64,000 nucleotides of DNA from Siphonodentalium dalli (Eukaryota; Mollusca; Scaphopoda; Gadilida; Siphonodentaliidae), in assembly GCA_032622095.1 (NCBI GenBank), contig CP136068.1, positions 163,885,465 through 163,949,464 on the forward strand, in the 5' to 3' direction. This document shows, piece after piece, positions 1-14,400 of the stretch; the first letter of the stretch is position 1, and the number at the start of each line of letters is the position of its first letter. The notes beneath the pieces are model-generated. The model ran no database searches. It worked only from the letters and a program-made list of their open reading frames with translations, and was not told where the DNA came from. Position numbers and translations under genes: made by a program.

Positions 1-630
1 GTATTCCGGACGACAGACCAACTTACACCGGGTGGCATCGGACTCATATTCCGGATGACAGACCAACTTACACCGGGTGGCATCGGGCTCGTATTCCGGA
101 TGACAGACCAACTTACACCGGGTGGCATCGGGCTCGTATTCCGGATGACAGACCAACTTACACCGGGTGGCATCGGGCTCGTATTCCGGATGACAGACAA
201 ACTTACACCGGGTGGCATCGGGCTCGTATTCCGGACGACAGACCAACTTACACCGGGTGGCATCGGGCTCGTATTCCGGACGACAGACCAACTTACACCG
301 GGTGGCATCGGGCTCGTATTCCGGACGACAGACCAACTTACACCGGGTGGCATCGGGCTCGTATTCCGGACGACAGACCAACTTACACCGGGTGGCATCG
401 GGCTCGTATTCCGCACGACAGACAAACTTACACCGGGTGGCATCGGGCTCGTATTCCGGACGACAGACCAACTTACACCGGGTGGCATCGGGCTCGTATT
501 CCGGACGACAGACCAACTTACACCGGGTGGCATCGGGCTCGTATTCCGGACGACAGACCAACTTACACCGGGTGGCATCGGGCTCGTATTCCGGATGCCA
601 GACCAACTTACACCGGGTGGCATCGGGCTC

Positions 631-3600
631 GTATCCGGACGACAGACCAACTTACACCGGGTGCCATCGGACTCCTATTACGGATGACAGACCAACTTAC
701 ACCGGGTGGCATCGGGCTCGCATTCCGGATGACAGACCAACTTACACCGGGTGGCATCGGGCTCGTATTCCGGACGCCAGACCAACTTACACCGGGTGGC
801 ATCGGGCTCGTATTCCGGATGACAGACAAACTTACACCGGGTGGCATCGGGCTCGTATTCCGGACGACAGACCAACTTACACCGGGTGGCATCGGGCTTG
901 TATTCCGGACGACAGACCAACTTACACCGGGTGGCATCGGGCTCGTATTCCGGATGACAGACCAACTTACACCGGGTGGCATCGGGCTCGTATTCCGGAC
1001 GACAGACCAACTTACACCGGGTGGCATCGGGCTCGTATTCCGGATGGCAGAACAACGTGCGACGGGTGGCATCGGGCTCGTATTCCGGACGACAGACCAA
1101 CTTACACCGGGTGGCATCGGGCTCGTATTCCGGACGACAGACCAACTTACACCGGGTGGCATCGGGCTCGTATTCCGGACGACAGACCAACTTACACCGG
1201 GTGGCATCGGGCTCGTATTCCGGACGACATACCAACTTACACCGGGTGGCATCGGGCTCGTATTCCGGACGACATACCAACTTACACCGGGTGGCATCGG
1301 ACTCGTATTCCGGACGACAGACCAACTTACACCGGGTGGCATCGGGCTCGTATTCCGGACGACAGACCAACTTACACCGGGTGGCATCGGGCTCGTATTC
1401 CGGACGACAGACCAACTTACACCGGGTGGCATCGGGCTCGTATTCCGGATGCCAGACCAACTTACACCGGGTGGCATCGGGCTCGTAATCCGGACGACAG
1501 ACCAACTTACACCGGGTGACATCGGACTCATATTCCGGATGACAGACCAACTTACACCGGGTGGCATCGGGCTCGCATTCCGGATGACAGACCAACTTAC
1601 ACCGGGTGGCATCGGGCTCGTATTCCGGATGACAGACCAACTTACACCGGCTGGCATCGGGCTCGTATTCCGGATGACAGACAAACTTACACCGGGTGGC
1701 ATCGGGCTCGTATTCCGGACGACAGACCAACTTACACCGGGTGGCATCGGGCTCGTATTCCGGATGACAGACCAACTTACACCGGGTGGCATCGGGCTCG
1801 TATTCCGGATGACAGACCAACTTACACCGGGTGGCATCGGGCTCGTATTCCGGACGACAGACCAACTTACACCGGGTGGCATCGGACTCATATTCCGGAT
1901 GACAGACCAACTTACACCGGGTGGCATCGGGCTCGTATTCCGGATGACAGACCAACTTACACCGGGTGGCATCGGGCTCGTATTCCGGATGACAGACCAA
2001 CTTACACCGGGTGGCATCGGGCTCGTATTCCGGATGACAGACAAACTTACACCGGGTGGCATCGGGCTCGTATTCCGGACGACAGACCAACTTACACCGG
2101 GTGGCATCGGGCTCGTATTCCGGACGACAGACCAACTTACACCGGGTGGCATCGGGCTCGTATTCCGGACGACAGACCAACTTACACCGGGTGGCATCGG
2201 GCTCGTATTCCGGACGACAGACCAACTTACACCGTGTGGCATCGGGCTCGTATTCCGGACGACAGACCAACTTACACCGGGTGCCATCGGACTCCTATTC
2301 CGGATGACAGACCAACTTACACCGGGTGGCATCGGGCTCGCATTCCGGATGACAGACCAACTTACACCGGGTGGCATCGGGCTCGTATTCCGGACGCCAG
2401 ACCAACTTACACCGGGTGGCATCGGGCTCGTATTCCGGATGACAGACAAACTTACACCGGGTGGCATCGGGCTCGTATTCCGGACGACAGACCAACTTAC
2501 ACCGGTTGGCATCGGGCTCGTATTCCGGACGACAGACCAACTTACACCGGGTGGCATCGGGCTCGTATTCCGGATGACAGACCAACTTACAACGGGTGGC
2601 ATCGGGCTCGTATTCCGGACGACAGACCAACTTACACCGGGTGGCATCGGGCTCGTATTCCGGATGGCAGACCAACGTGCGACGGGTGGCATCGGGCTCG
2701 TATTCCGGACGACAGACCAACTTACACCGGGTGGCATCGGGCTCGTATTCCGGACGACAGACCAACTTACACCGGGTGGCATCGGGCTCGTATTCCGGAT
2801 GACAGACAAACTTACACCGGGTGGCATCGGGCTCGTATTCCGGACGACAGACCAACTTACACCGGGTTGCATCGGGCTCGTATTCCGGATGACAGACCAA
2901 CTTACATCGGGTGGCATCGGGCTCGTATTCCGGACGACAGACCAACTTACACCGGTGGCATCGGGCTCGTATTCCGGATCGCAGACCAACGTGCGACGGG
3001 TGGCATCGTGCTCGTATTCCGGACGACAGACCAACTTACACCGGGTGGCATCGGGCTCGTATTCCGGATGACAGACCAACTTACACCGGGTGGCACCGGG
3101 TGGCATCGGGCTCATATTCCGGATGACAGACCAACTTACACCGGGTGGCATCGGGCTCATATTCCGGATGACAGACCAACTTACACCGGGTGGCATCGCG
3201 CTCATATTCCGGATGACAGACCAACTTACACCGGGTGGCATCGGGCTCGTATTCCGGATGACAGACCAACTTACACCGGGTGGCATCGGGCTCGTATTCC
3301 GGACGACAGACCAACTTACACCGGGTGGCATCGGGCTCGTATTCCGGAAGACAGACCAACTTACACCGGGTGGCATCGGACTCATATTCCGGATGACAGA
3401 CCAACTTACACCGGGTGGCATCGGGCTCGTATTCCGGATGACAGACCAACTTCCACCGGGTGGCATCGGGCTCGTACTCCGGATGACAGACCAACTTACA
3501 CCGGGTGGCATCGGGCTCGTATTCCGGATGACAGACCAACTTACACCGGGTGGCATCGGGCTCCTATTCCGGATGACAGACCAACTTACACCGGGTGGCA

Positions 3601-6600
3601 TCGGGCTCATATTCCGGATGCCAGATCAACTTACACCGGGTGGCATCGGGCTCGTATTCCGGATGCCAGACCAACTTACACCGGGTGGCATCGGTCTCGT
3701 ATTCCGACGCCAGACCAACTTACACCGGGTGGCATCGGGCTCGTATTCCGGATGACAGACCAACTTACACCGGGTGGCATCGGGCTCGTATTCCGGACGC
3801 CAGACCAACTTACACCGGGTGGCATCGGGCTCGTATTCCGGACGCCAGACCAACTTACACCGGGTGGCATCGGGCTCGTATTCCGGATGACAGACCAACT
3901 TACACCGGGTGGCATCGGGCTCGTATTCCGGATGACAGACCAACTTACACCGGGTGGCATCGGGCTCGTATTCCGGACGACAGACCAACTTACACCGGGT
4001 GGCATCGGGCTCGTATTCCGGACGACAGACCAACTTACACCGGGTGGCATCGGACTCATATTCCGGATGACAGACCAACTTACACCGGGTGGCATCGGGC
4101 TCGTATTCCGGATGACAGACCAACTTACACCGGGTGGCATCGGGCTCGTATTCCGGATGACAGACCAACTTACACCGGGTGGCATCGGGCTCGTATTCCG
4201 GATGACAGACAAACTTACACCGGGTGGCATCGGGCTCGTATTCCGGACGACAGACCAACTTACACCGGGTGGCATCGGGCTCGTATTCCGGACGACAGAC
4301 CAACTTACACCGGGTGGCATCGGGCTCGTATTCCGGACGACAGACCAACTTACACCGGGTGGCATCGGGCTCGTATTCCGGACGACAGACCAACTTACAC
4401 CGGGTGGCATCGGGCTCGTATTCCGCACGACAGACAAACTTACACCGGGTGGCATCGGGCTCGTATTCCGGACGACAGACCAACTTACACCGGGTGGCAT
4501 CGGGCTCGTATTCCGGACGACAGACCAACTTACACCGGGTGGCATCGGGCTCGTATTCCGGACGACAGACCAACTTACACCGGGTGGCATCGGGCTCGTA
4601 TTCCGGATGCCAGACCAACTTACACCGGGTGGCATCGGGCTCGTATCCGGACGACAGACCAACTTACACCGGGTGCCATCGGACTCCTATTACGGATGAC
4701 AGACCAACTTACACCGGGTGGCATCGGGCTCGCATTCCGGATGACAGACCAACTTACACCGGGTGGCATCGGGCTCGTATTCCGGACGCCAGACCAACTT
4801 ACACCGGGTGGCATCGGGCTCGTATTCCGGATGACAGACAAACTTACACCGGGTGGCATCGGGCTCGTATTCCGGACGACAGACCAACTTACACCGGGTG
4901 GCATCGGGCTTGTATTCCGGACGACAGACCAACTTACACCGGGTGGCATCGGGCTCGTATTCCGGATGACAGACCAACTTACACCGGGTGGCATCGGGCT
5001 CGTATTCCGGACGACAGACCAACTTACACCGGGTGGCATCGGGCTCGTATTCCGGATGGCAGAACAACGTGCGACGGGTGGCATCGGGCTCGTATTCCGG
5101 ACGACAGACCAACTTACACCGGGTGGCATCGGGCTCGTATTCCGGACGACAGACCAACTTACACCGGGTGGCATCGGGCTCGTATTCCGGACGACAGACC
5201 AACTTACACCGGGTGGCATCGGGCTCGTATTCCGGACGACATACCAACTTACACCGGGTGGCATCGGGCTCGTATTCCGGACGACATACCAACTTACACC
5301 GGGTGGCATCGGGCTCGTATTCCGGACGACAGACCAACTTACACCGGGTGGCATCGGGCTCGTATTCCGGACGACATACCAACTTACACCGGGTGGCATC
5401 GGGCTCGTATTCCGGACGACATACCAACTTACACCGGGTGGCATCGGGCTCGTATTCCGGACGACAGACCAACTTACACCGGGTGGCATCGGGCTCGTAT
5501 TCCGGACGACAGACCAACTTACACCGGGTGGCATCGGGCTCGTATTCCGGACGACAGACCAACTTACACCGGGTGGCATCGGGCTCGTATTCCGGATGCC
5601 AGACCAACTTACACCGGGTGGCATCGGGCTCGTATTCCGGACGACAGACCAACTTACACCGGGTGACATCGGACTCATATTCCGGATGACAGACCAACTT
5701 ACACCGGGTGGCATCGGGCTCGCATTCCGGATGACAGACCAACTTACACCGGGTGGCATCGGGCTCGTATTCCGGATGACAGACCAACTTACACCGGCTG
5801 GCATCGGGCTCGTATTCCGGATGACAGACAAACTTACACCGGGTGGCATCGGGCTCGTATTCCGGACGACAGACCAACTTACACCGGGTGGCATCGGGCT
5901 CGTATTCCGGATGACAGACCAACTTACACCGGGTGGCATCGGGCTCGTATTCCGGATGACAGACCAACTTACACCGGGTGGCATCGGGCTCGTATTCCGG
6001 ATAACAGACCAACTTACACCGGGTGGCATCGGGCTCGTATTCCGGACAACAGACCAACATACACCGGGTGGCATCGGGCTCGTATTCCGGATGACAGACC
6101 AACTTACACCGGGTGGCATCGGGCTCATATTCCGGATGACAGACCAACTTACACCGGGAGGCATCGGGCTCATATTCCGGATGACAGACCAACTTCCACC
6201 GGTGGCATCGGGCTCGTATTCCGGATGACAGACCAACTTACACCGGGTGGCATCGGGCTCGTATTCCGGATGACAGACCAGCTTACACCGGGTGGCATCG
6301 GGCTCCTATTCCGGATGACAGACCAACTTACACCGGGTGGCATCGGGCTCATATTCCGGATGCCAGATCAACTTACACCGGGTGGCATCGGGCTCGTATT
6401 CCGGATGCCAGAACAACTTACACCGAGTGGCATCGGTCTCGTATTCCGACGCCAGACCAACTTACACCGGGTGGCATCGGGCTCTTATTCCGGACGCCAG
6501 ACCAACATACACCGGGTGGCATCGGGCTCGTATTCCGGACGCCAGACCAACTTACACCGGGTGGCATCGGGCTCGTATTCCGGATGACAGACCAACTTAA

Positions 6601-9600
6601 ACCGGGTGGCATCGGGCTCGTATTCCGGACGCCAGACCAACTTACACCGGGTGGCATCGGGCTCGTATTCCGGAGGCCAGACCAACTTACACCGGGTGGC
6701 ATCGGGCTCGTATTCCGGATGACAGACCAACTTACACCGGGTGGCATCGGGCTCGTATTCCGGACGACAGACCAACTTACACCGGGTGGCATCGGGCTCG
6801 TATTCCGGAAGACAGACCAACTTACACCGGGTGGCATCGGACTCATATTCCGGATGACAGACCAACTTACACCGGGTGGCATCGGGCTCGTATTCCGGAT
6901 GACAGACCAACTTACACCGGGTGGCATCGGGCTCGTATTCCGGATGACAGACCAACTTACACCGGGTGGCATCGGGCTCGTATTCCGGATGACAGACAAA
7001 CTTACACCGGGTGGCATCGGGCTCGTATTCCGGTCGACATACCAACTTACACCGGGTGGCATCGGGCTCGTATTTCGGATGACAGAACAACTTACACCGG
7101 GTGGCATCGGACTCTTATTCCGGAGGACAGACCAACTTACACCGGGTGGCATCGGGCTCGTATTCCGGATGCCAGACAAACTTACACCGGGTGGCATCGG
7201 GCTCGTATTCCGGATGACAGACCAACTTACACCGGGCGGCATCGGGCTCGTATTCCGGATTACAGACCAACGTGCGACGGATGGCATCGGGCTCGTATTC
7301 CGGACGACAGACCAACTTACACCGGGTGGCATCGGGCTCGTATTCCGGATGACAGACCAACTTACACCGGGTGGCATCGGGCTCGTATTCCGGACGACAG
7401 ACCAACTTACACCGGGTGGCATCGGGCTCGTATTCCGGACGACATACCAACTTACACCGGGTGGCATCGGGCTCGTATTCCGGACGACAGACCAACTTAC
7501 ACCGGGTGGCATCGGGCTCGTATTCCGGACGACATACCAACTTACACCGGGTGGCATCGGGCTCGTATTCCGGACGACAGACCAACTTACACCGGGTGGC
7601 ATCGGGCTCGTATTCCGGACGACAGACCAACTTACACCGGGTGGCATCGGGCTCGTATTCCGGACGACATACCAACTTACACCGGGTGGCATCGGGCTCG
7701 TATTCCGGACGACATACCAACTTACACCGGGTGGCATCGGGCTCGAATTCCGGACGACAGACCAACTTACACCGGGTGGCATCGGGCTCGTATTCCGGAC
7801 GACAGACCAACTTACACCGGGTGGCATCGGGCTCGTATTCCGGACGACAGACCAACTTACACCGGGTGGCATCGGGCTCGTATTCCGGATGCCAGACCAA
7901 CTTACACCGGGTGGCATCGGGCTCGTATTCCGGACGACAGACCAACTTACACCGGGTGACATCGGACTCATATTCCGGATGACAGACCAACTTACACCGG
8001 GTGGCATCGGGCTCGCATTCCGGATGACAGACCAACTTACACCGGGTGGCATCGGGCTCGTATTCCGCATGACAGACCAACTTACACCGGCTGGCATCGG
8101 GCTGGTATTCCGGATGACAGACAAACTTACACCGGGTGGCATCGGGCTCGTATTCCGGACGACAGACCAACTTACACCGGGTGGCATCGGGCTCGTATTC
8201 CGGATGACAGACCAACTTACACCGGGTGGCATCGGGCTCGTATTCCGGATGACAGACCAACTTACACCGGGTGGCATCGGGCTCGTATTCCGGATAACAG
8301 ACCAACTTACACCGGGTGGCATCGGGCTCGTATTCCGGACAACAGACCAACATACACCGGGTGGCATCGGGCTCGTATTCCGGATGACAGACCAACTTAC
8401 ACCGGGTGGCATCGGGCTCATATTCCGGATGACAGACCAACTTACACCGGGAGGCATCGGGCTCATATTCCGGATGACAGACCAACTTCCACCGGTGGCA
8501 TCGGGCTCGTATTCCGGATGACAGACCAACTTACACCGGGTGGCATCGGGCTCGTATTCCGGATGACAGACCAGCTTACACCGGGTGGCATCGGGCTCCT
8601 ATTCCGGATGACAGACCAACTTACACCGGGTGGCATCGGGCTCATATTCCGGATGCCAGATCAACTTACACCGGGTGGCATCGGGCTCGTATTCCGGATG
8701 CCAGAACAACTTACACCGAGTGGCATCGGTCTCGTATTCCGACGCCAGACCAACTTACACCGGGTGGCATCGGGCTCTTATTCCGGACGCCAGACCAACA
8801 TACACCGGGTGGCATCGGGCTCGTATTCCGGACGCCAGACCAACTTACACCGGGTGGCATCGGGCTCGTATTCCGGATGACAGACCAACTTAAACCGGGT
8901 GGCATCGGGCTCGTATTCCGGACGCCAGACCAACTTACACCGGGTGGCATCGGGCTCGTATTCCGGAGGCCAGACCAACTTACACCGGGTGGCATCGGGC
9001 TCGTATTCCGGATGACAGACCAACTTACACCGGGTGGCATCGGGCTCGTATTCCGGACGACAGACCAACTTACACCGGGTGGCATCGGGCTCGTATTCCG
9101 GAAGACAGACCAACTTACACCGGGTGGCATCGGACTCATATTCCGGATGACAGACCAACTTACACCGGGTGGCATCGGGCTCGTATTCCGGATGACAGAC
9201 CAACTTACACCGGGTGGCATCGGGCTCGTATTCCGGATGACAGACCAACTTACACCGGGTGGCATCGGGCTCGTATTCCGGATGACAGACAAACTTACAC
9301 CGGGTGGCATCGGGCTCGTATTCCGGTCGACATACCAACTTACACCGGGTGGCATCGGGCTCGTATTCCGGATGACAGAACAACTTACACCGGGTGGCAT
9401 CGGACTCTTATTCCGGAGGACAGACCAACTTACACCGGGTGGCATCGGGCTCGTATTCCGGATGCCAGACAAACTTACACCGGGTGGCATCGGGCTCGTA
9501 TTCCGGATGACAGACCAACTTACACCGGGCGGCATCGGGCTCGTATTCCGGATTACAGACCAACGTGCGACGGATGGCATCGGGCTCGTATTCCGGACGA

Positions 9601-10800
9601 CAGACCAACTTACACCGGGTGGCATCGGGCTCGTATTCCGGATGACAGACCAACTTACACCGGGTGGCATCGGGCTCGTATTCCGGACGACAGACCAACT
9701 TACACCGGGTGGCATCGGGCTCGTATTCCGGACGACATACCAACTTACACCGGGTGGCATCGGGCTCGTATTCCGGACGACAGACCAACTTACACCGGGT
9801 GGCATCGGGCTCGTATTCCGGATGCCAGACCAACTTACACCGGGTGGCATCGGGCTCGTATCCGGACGACAGACCAACTTACACCGGGTGCCATCGGACT
9901 CCTATTACGGATGACAGACCAACTTACACCGGGTGGCATCGGGCTCGCATTCCGGATGACAGACCAACTTACACCGGGTGGCATCGGGCTCGTATTCCGG
10001 ACGCCAGACCAACTTACACCGGGTGGCATCGGGCTCGTATTCCGGATGACAGACAAACTTACACCGGGTGGCATCGGGCTCGTATTCCGGACGACAGACC
10101 AACTTACACCGGGTGGCATCGGGCTTGTATTCCGGACGACAGACCAACTTACACCGGGTGGCATCGGGCTCGTATTCCGGATGACAGACCAACTTACACC
10201 GGGTGGCATCGGGCTCGTATTCCGGACGACAGACCAACTTACACCGGGTGGCATCGGGCTCGTATTCCGGATGGCAGAACAACGTGCGACGGGTGGCATC
10301 GGGCTCGTATTCCGGACGACAGACCAACTTACACCGGGTGGCATCGGGCTCGTATTCCGGACGACAGACCAACTTACACCGGGTGGCATCGGGCTCGTAT
10401 TCCGGACGACAGACCAACTTACACCGGGTGGCATCGGGCTCGTATTCCGGACGACATACCAACTTACACCGGGTGGCATCGGGCTCGTATTCCGGACGAC
10501 ATACCAACTTACACCGGGTGGCATCGGGCTCGTATTCCGGACGACAGACCAACTTACACCGGGTGGCATCGGGCTCGTATTCCGGACGACAGACCAACTT
10601 ACACCGGGTGGCATCGGGCTCGTATTCCGGACGACAGACCAACTTACACCGGGTGGCATCGGGCTCGTATTCCGGATGCCAGACCAACTTACACCGGGTG
10701 GCATCGGGCTCGTATTCCGGACGACAGACAAACTTACACCGGGTGGCATCGGGCTCGTATTCCGGACGACAGACCAACTTACACCGGGTGGCATCGGGCT
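631..10800 (+). repeat. Recurring variant cluster (higher-order copies at 631, 4,643 and 9,858)
   Basis: A distinctive 44-bp unit beginning GTATCCGGAC, followed by GGTGCCATCGGACTCCTATTACGG, occurs at 631, 4,643 and 9,858. Each time it is followed by the same order of variants: a GCATTCC unit, a GACGCCAG unit, a GACAAAC unit, a GGGCTTGT unit and a GATGGCAGAACAACGTGC unit. The spacings are 4,012 and 5,215 bp. This shows that multi-kilobase segments, not single monomers, were copied. The ends of the copied segments were not resolved by eye. Confidence 0.7.
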
Positions 10801-13800
10801 CGTATTCCGGATGACAGACCAACTTACACCGGGTGGCATCGGGCTCGTATTCCGGATGACAGACCAACTTACACCGGGTGGCATCGGGCTCGTATTCCGG
10901 ATAACAGACCAACTTACACCGGGTGGCATCGGGCTCGTATTCCGGACAACAGACCAACATACACCGGGTGGCATCGGGCTCGTATTCCGGATGACAGACC
11001 AACTTACACCGGGTGGCATCGGGCTCATATTCCGGATGACAGACCAACTTACACCGGGAGGCATCGGGCTCATATTCCGGATGACAGACCAACTTCCACC
11101 GGTGGCATCGGGCTCGTATTCCGGATGACAGACCAACTTACACCGGGTGGCATCGGGCTCGTATTCCGGATGACAGACCAGCTTACACCGGGTGGCATCG
11201 GGCTCCTATTCCGGATGACAGACCAACTTACACCGGGTGGCATCGGGCTCATATTCCGGATGCCAGATCAACTTACACCGGGTGGCATCGGGCTCGTATT
11301 CCGGATGCCAGAACAACTTACACCGAGTGGCATCGGTCTCGTATTCCGACGCCAGACCAACTTACACCGGGTGGCATCGGGCTCTTATTCCGGACGCCAG
11401 ACCAACATACACCGGGTGGCATCGGGCTCGTATTCCGGACGCCAGACCAACTTACACCGGGTGGCATCGGGCTCGTATTCCGGATGACAGACCAACTTAA
11501 ACCGGGTGGCATCGGGCTCGTATTCCGGACGCCAGACCAACTTACACCGGGTGGCATCGGGCTCGTATTCCGGAGGCCAGACCAACTTACACCGGGTGGC
11601 ATCGGGCTCGTATTCCGGATGACAGACCAACTTACACCGGGTGGCATCGGGCTCGTATTCCGGACGACAGACCAACTTACACCGGGTGGCATCGGGCTCG
11701 TATTCCGGAAGACAGACCAACTTACACCGGGTGGCATCGGACTCATATTCCGGATGACAGACCAACTTACACCGGGTGGCATCGGGCTCGTATTCCGGAT
11801 GACAGACCAACTTACACCGGGTGGCATCGGGCTCGTATTCCGGATGACAGACCAACTTACACCGGGTGGCATCGGGCTCGTATTCCGGATGACAGACAAA
11901 CTTACACCGGGTGGCATCGGGCTCGTATTCCGGTCGACATACCAACTTACACCGGGTGGCATCGGGCTCGTATTCCGGATGACAGAACAACTTACACCGG
12001 GTGGCATCGGACTCTTATTCCGGAGGACAGACCAACTTACACCGGGTGGCATCGGGCTCGTATTCCGGATGCCAGACAAACTTACACCGGGTGGCATCGG
12101 GCTCGTATTCCGGATGACAGACCAACTTACACCGGGCGGCATCGGGCTCGTATTCCGGATTACAGACCAACGTGCGACGGATGGCATCGGGCTCGTATTC
12201 CGGACGACAGACCAACTTACACCGGGTGGCATCGGGCTCGTATTCCGGATGACAGACCAACTTACACCGGGTGGCATCGGGCTCGTATTCCGGACGACAG
12301 ACCAACTTACACCGGGTGGCATCGGGCTCGTATTCCGGACGACATACCAACTTACACCGGGTGGCATCGGACTCATATTCCGAATGACAGACCAACTTAC
12401 ACCGGGTGGCATCGGGCTCGTATTCCGGAAGACAGACCACCTTACACCGGGTGGCATCGGGCTCGTATTCCGGATGACAGACCAACTTACACCGGGTGGC
12501 ATCGGGCTCGTATTCCGGATGACAGACAAACTTACACCGGGTGGCATTGGGCTCGTATTCCGGACGACAGACCAACTTACACCGGGTGGCATCGGGCTCG
12601 TATTCCGGATGACAGACCAACTTACACCGGGTGGCATCGGGCTCGTATTCCGGACGCCAGACCAACTTACACCGGGTGGCATCGGGCTCGTATTCCGGAT
12701 GACAGACCAACTTACACCGGGTGGCATCGGGCTCGTATTCCGGATGACAGACCAACTTACACCGGGTGGCATCGGGCTCGTATTCCGGACGACAGACCAA
12801 CTTACACCGGGTGGCATCGGGCTCGTATTCCGGACGACAGACCAACTTACACCGGGTGGCATCGGACTCATATTCCGGATGACAGACCAACTTACACCGG
12901 GTGGCATTGGGATCGTATTCCGGATGACAGACCAACTTACACCGGGTGGCATCGGGCTCGTATTCCGGATGACAGACCAACTTACACCGGGTGGCATCGG
13001 GCTCGTATTCCAGATGACAGACAAACTTACACCGGGTGGCATCGGGCTCGTATTCCGGCCGACAGACCAACTTACACCGGGTGGCATCGGGCTCGTATTC
13101 CGGATGACAGACCAACTTACACCGGCTGTCATCGGACTCTTATTCCGGATGACAGACCAACTTACACCGGTGGCATCGGGCTCGTATTCTGGATGCCAGA
13201 TCAACTTACACCGGGTGGCATCGGGCTTGTATTCCGGATGCCAGAACAACTTACACCGAGTGGCATCGGTCTCGTATTCCGACGCCAGACCAACTTACAC
13301 CGGGTGGCATCGGGCTCTTATTCCGGACGCCAGACCAACATACACCGGGTGGCATCGGGCTCGTATTCCGGACGCCAGACCAACTTACACCGGGTGGCAT
13401 CGGGCTCGTATTCCGGATGACAGACCAACTTAAACCGGGTGGCATCGGGCTCGTATTCCGGACGCCAGACCAACTTACACCGGGTGGCATCGGGCTCGTA
13501 TTCCGGAGGCCAGACCAACTTACACCGGGTGGCATCGGGCTCGTATTCCGGATGACAGACCAACTTACACCGGGTGGCATCGGGCTCGTATTCCGGACGA
13601 CAGACCAACTTACACCGGGTGGCATCGGGCTCGTATTCCGGAAGACAGACCAACTTACACCGGGTGGCATCGGACTCATATTCCGGATGACAGACCAACT
13701 TACACCGGGTGGCATCGGGCTCGTATTCCGGATGACAGACCAACTTACACCGGGTGGCATCGGGCTCGTATTCCGGATGACAGACCAACTTACACCGGGT

Positions 13801-14400
13801 GGCATCGGGCTCGTATTCCGGATGACAGACAAACTTACACCGGGTGGCATCGGGCTCGTATTCCGGTCGACATACCAACTTACACCGGGTGGCATCGGGC
13901 TCGTATTCCGGATGACAGAACAACTTACACCGGGTGGCATCGGACTCTTATTCCGGAGGACAGACCAACTTACACCGGGTGGCATCGGGCTCGTATTCCG
14001 GATGCCAGACAAACTTACACCGGGTGGCATCGGGCTCGTATTCCGGATGACAGACCAACTTACACCGGGCGGCATCGGGCTCGTATTCCGGATTACAGAC
14101 CAACGTGCGACGGATGGCATCGGGCTCGTATTCCGGACGACAGACCAACTTACACCGGGTGGCATCGGGCTCGTATTCCGGATGACAGACCAACTTACAC
14201 CGGGTGGCATCGGGCTCGTATTCCGGACGACAGACCAACTTACACCGGGTGGCATCGGGCTCGTATTCCGGACGACATACCAACTTACACCGGGTGGCAT
14301 CGGACTCATATTCCGAATGACAGACCAACTTACACCGGGTGGCATCGGGCTCGTATTCCGGAAGACAGACCAACTTACACCGGGTGGCATCGGGCTCGTA
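6190..14400 (+). repeat. Higher-order repeat, four copies of about 1.9-2.6 kb
   Basis: A marker series recurs at about 6.4, 8.7, 11.3 and 13.3 kb: ATGCCAGATC, ATGCCAGAACAAC, CACCGAGTGG, a 44-bp unit with TTCCGACGCC, CTTAAACCGGG, GGAGGCCAG, GGTCGACATACC and GATTACAGACCAACGTGCG. Successive spacings are 2,293, 2,607 and 1,933 bp, which equal 51, 58 and 43 monomers minus 2, 3 and 2 bases. The few-base deficits are the 44-bp units carried inside each copy. Differences between copies are whole-monomer gains and losses plus scattered substitutions, as expected from unequal exchange. Confidence 0.85.

Noticed and set aside
91-135. CENP-B box in the monomer
   Set aside because: No match to the TTCG...CGGGA core pattern was found, so a centromere role cannot be argued from motif content.
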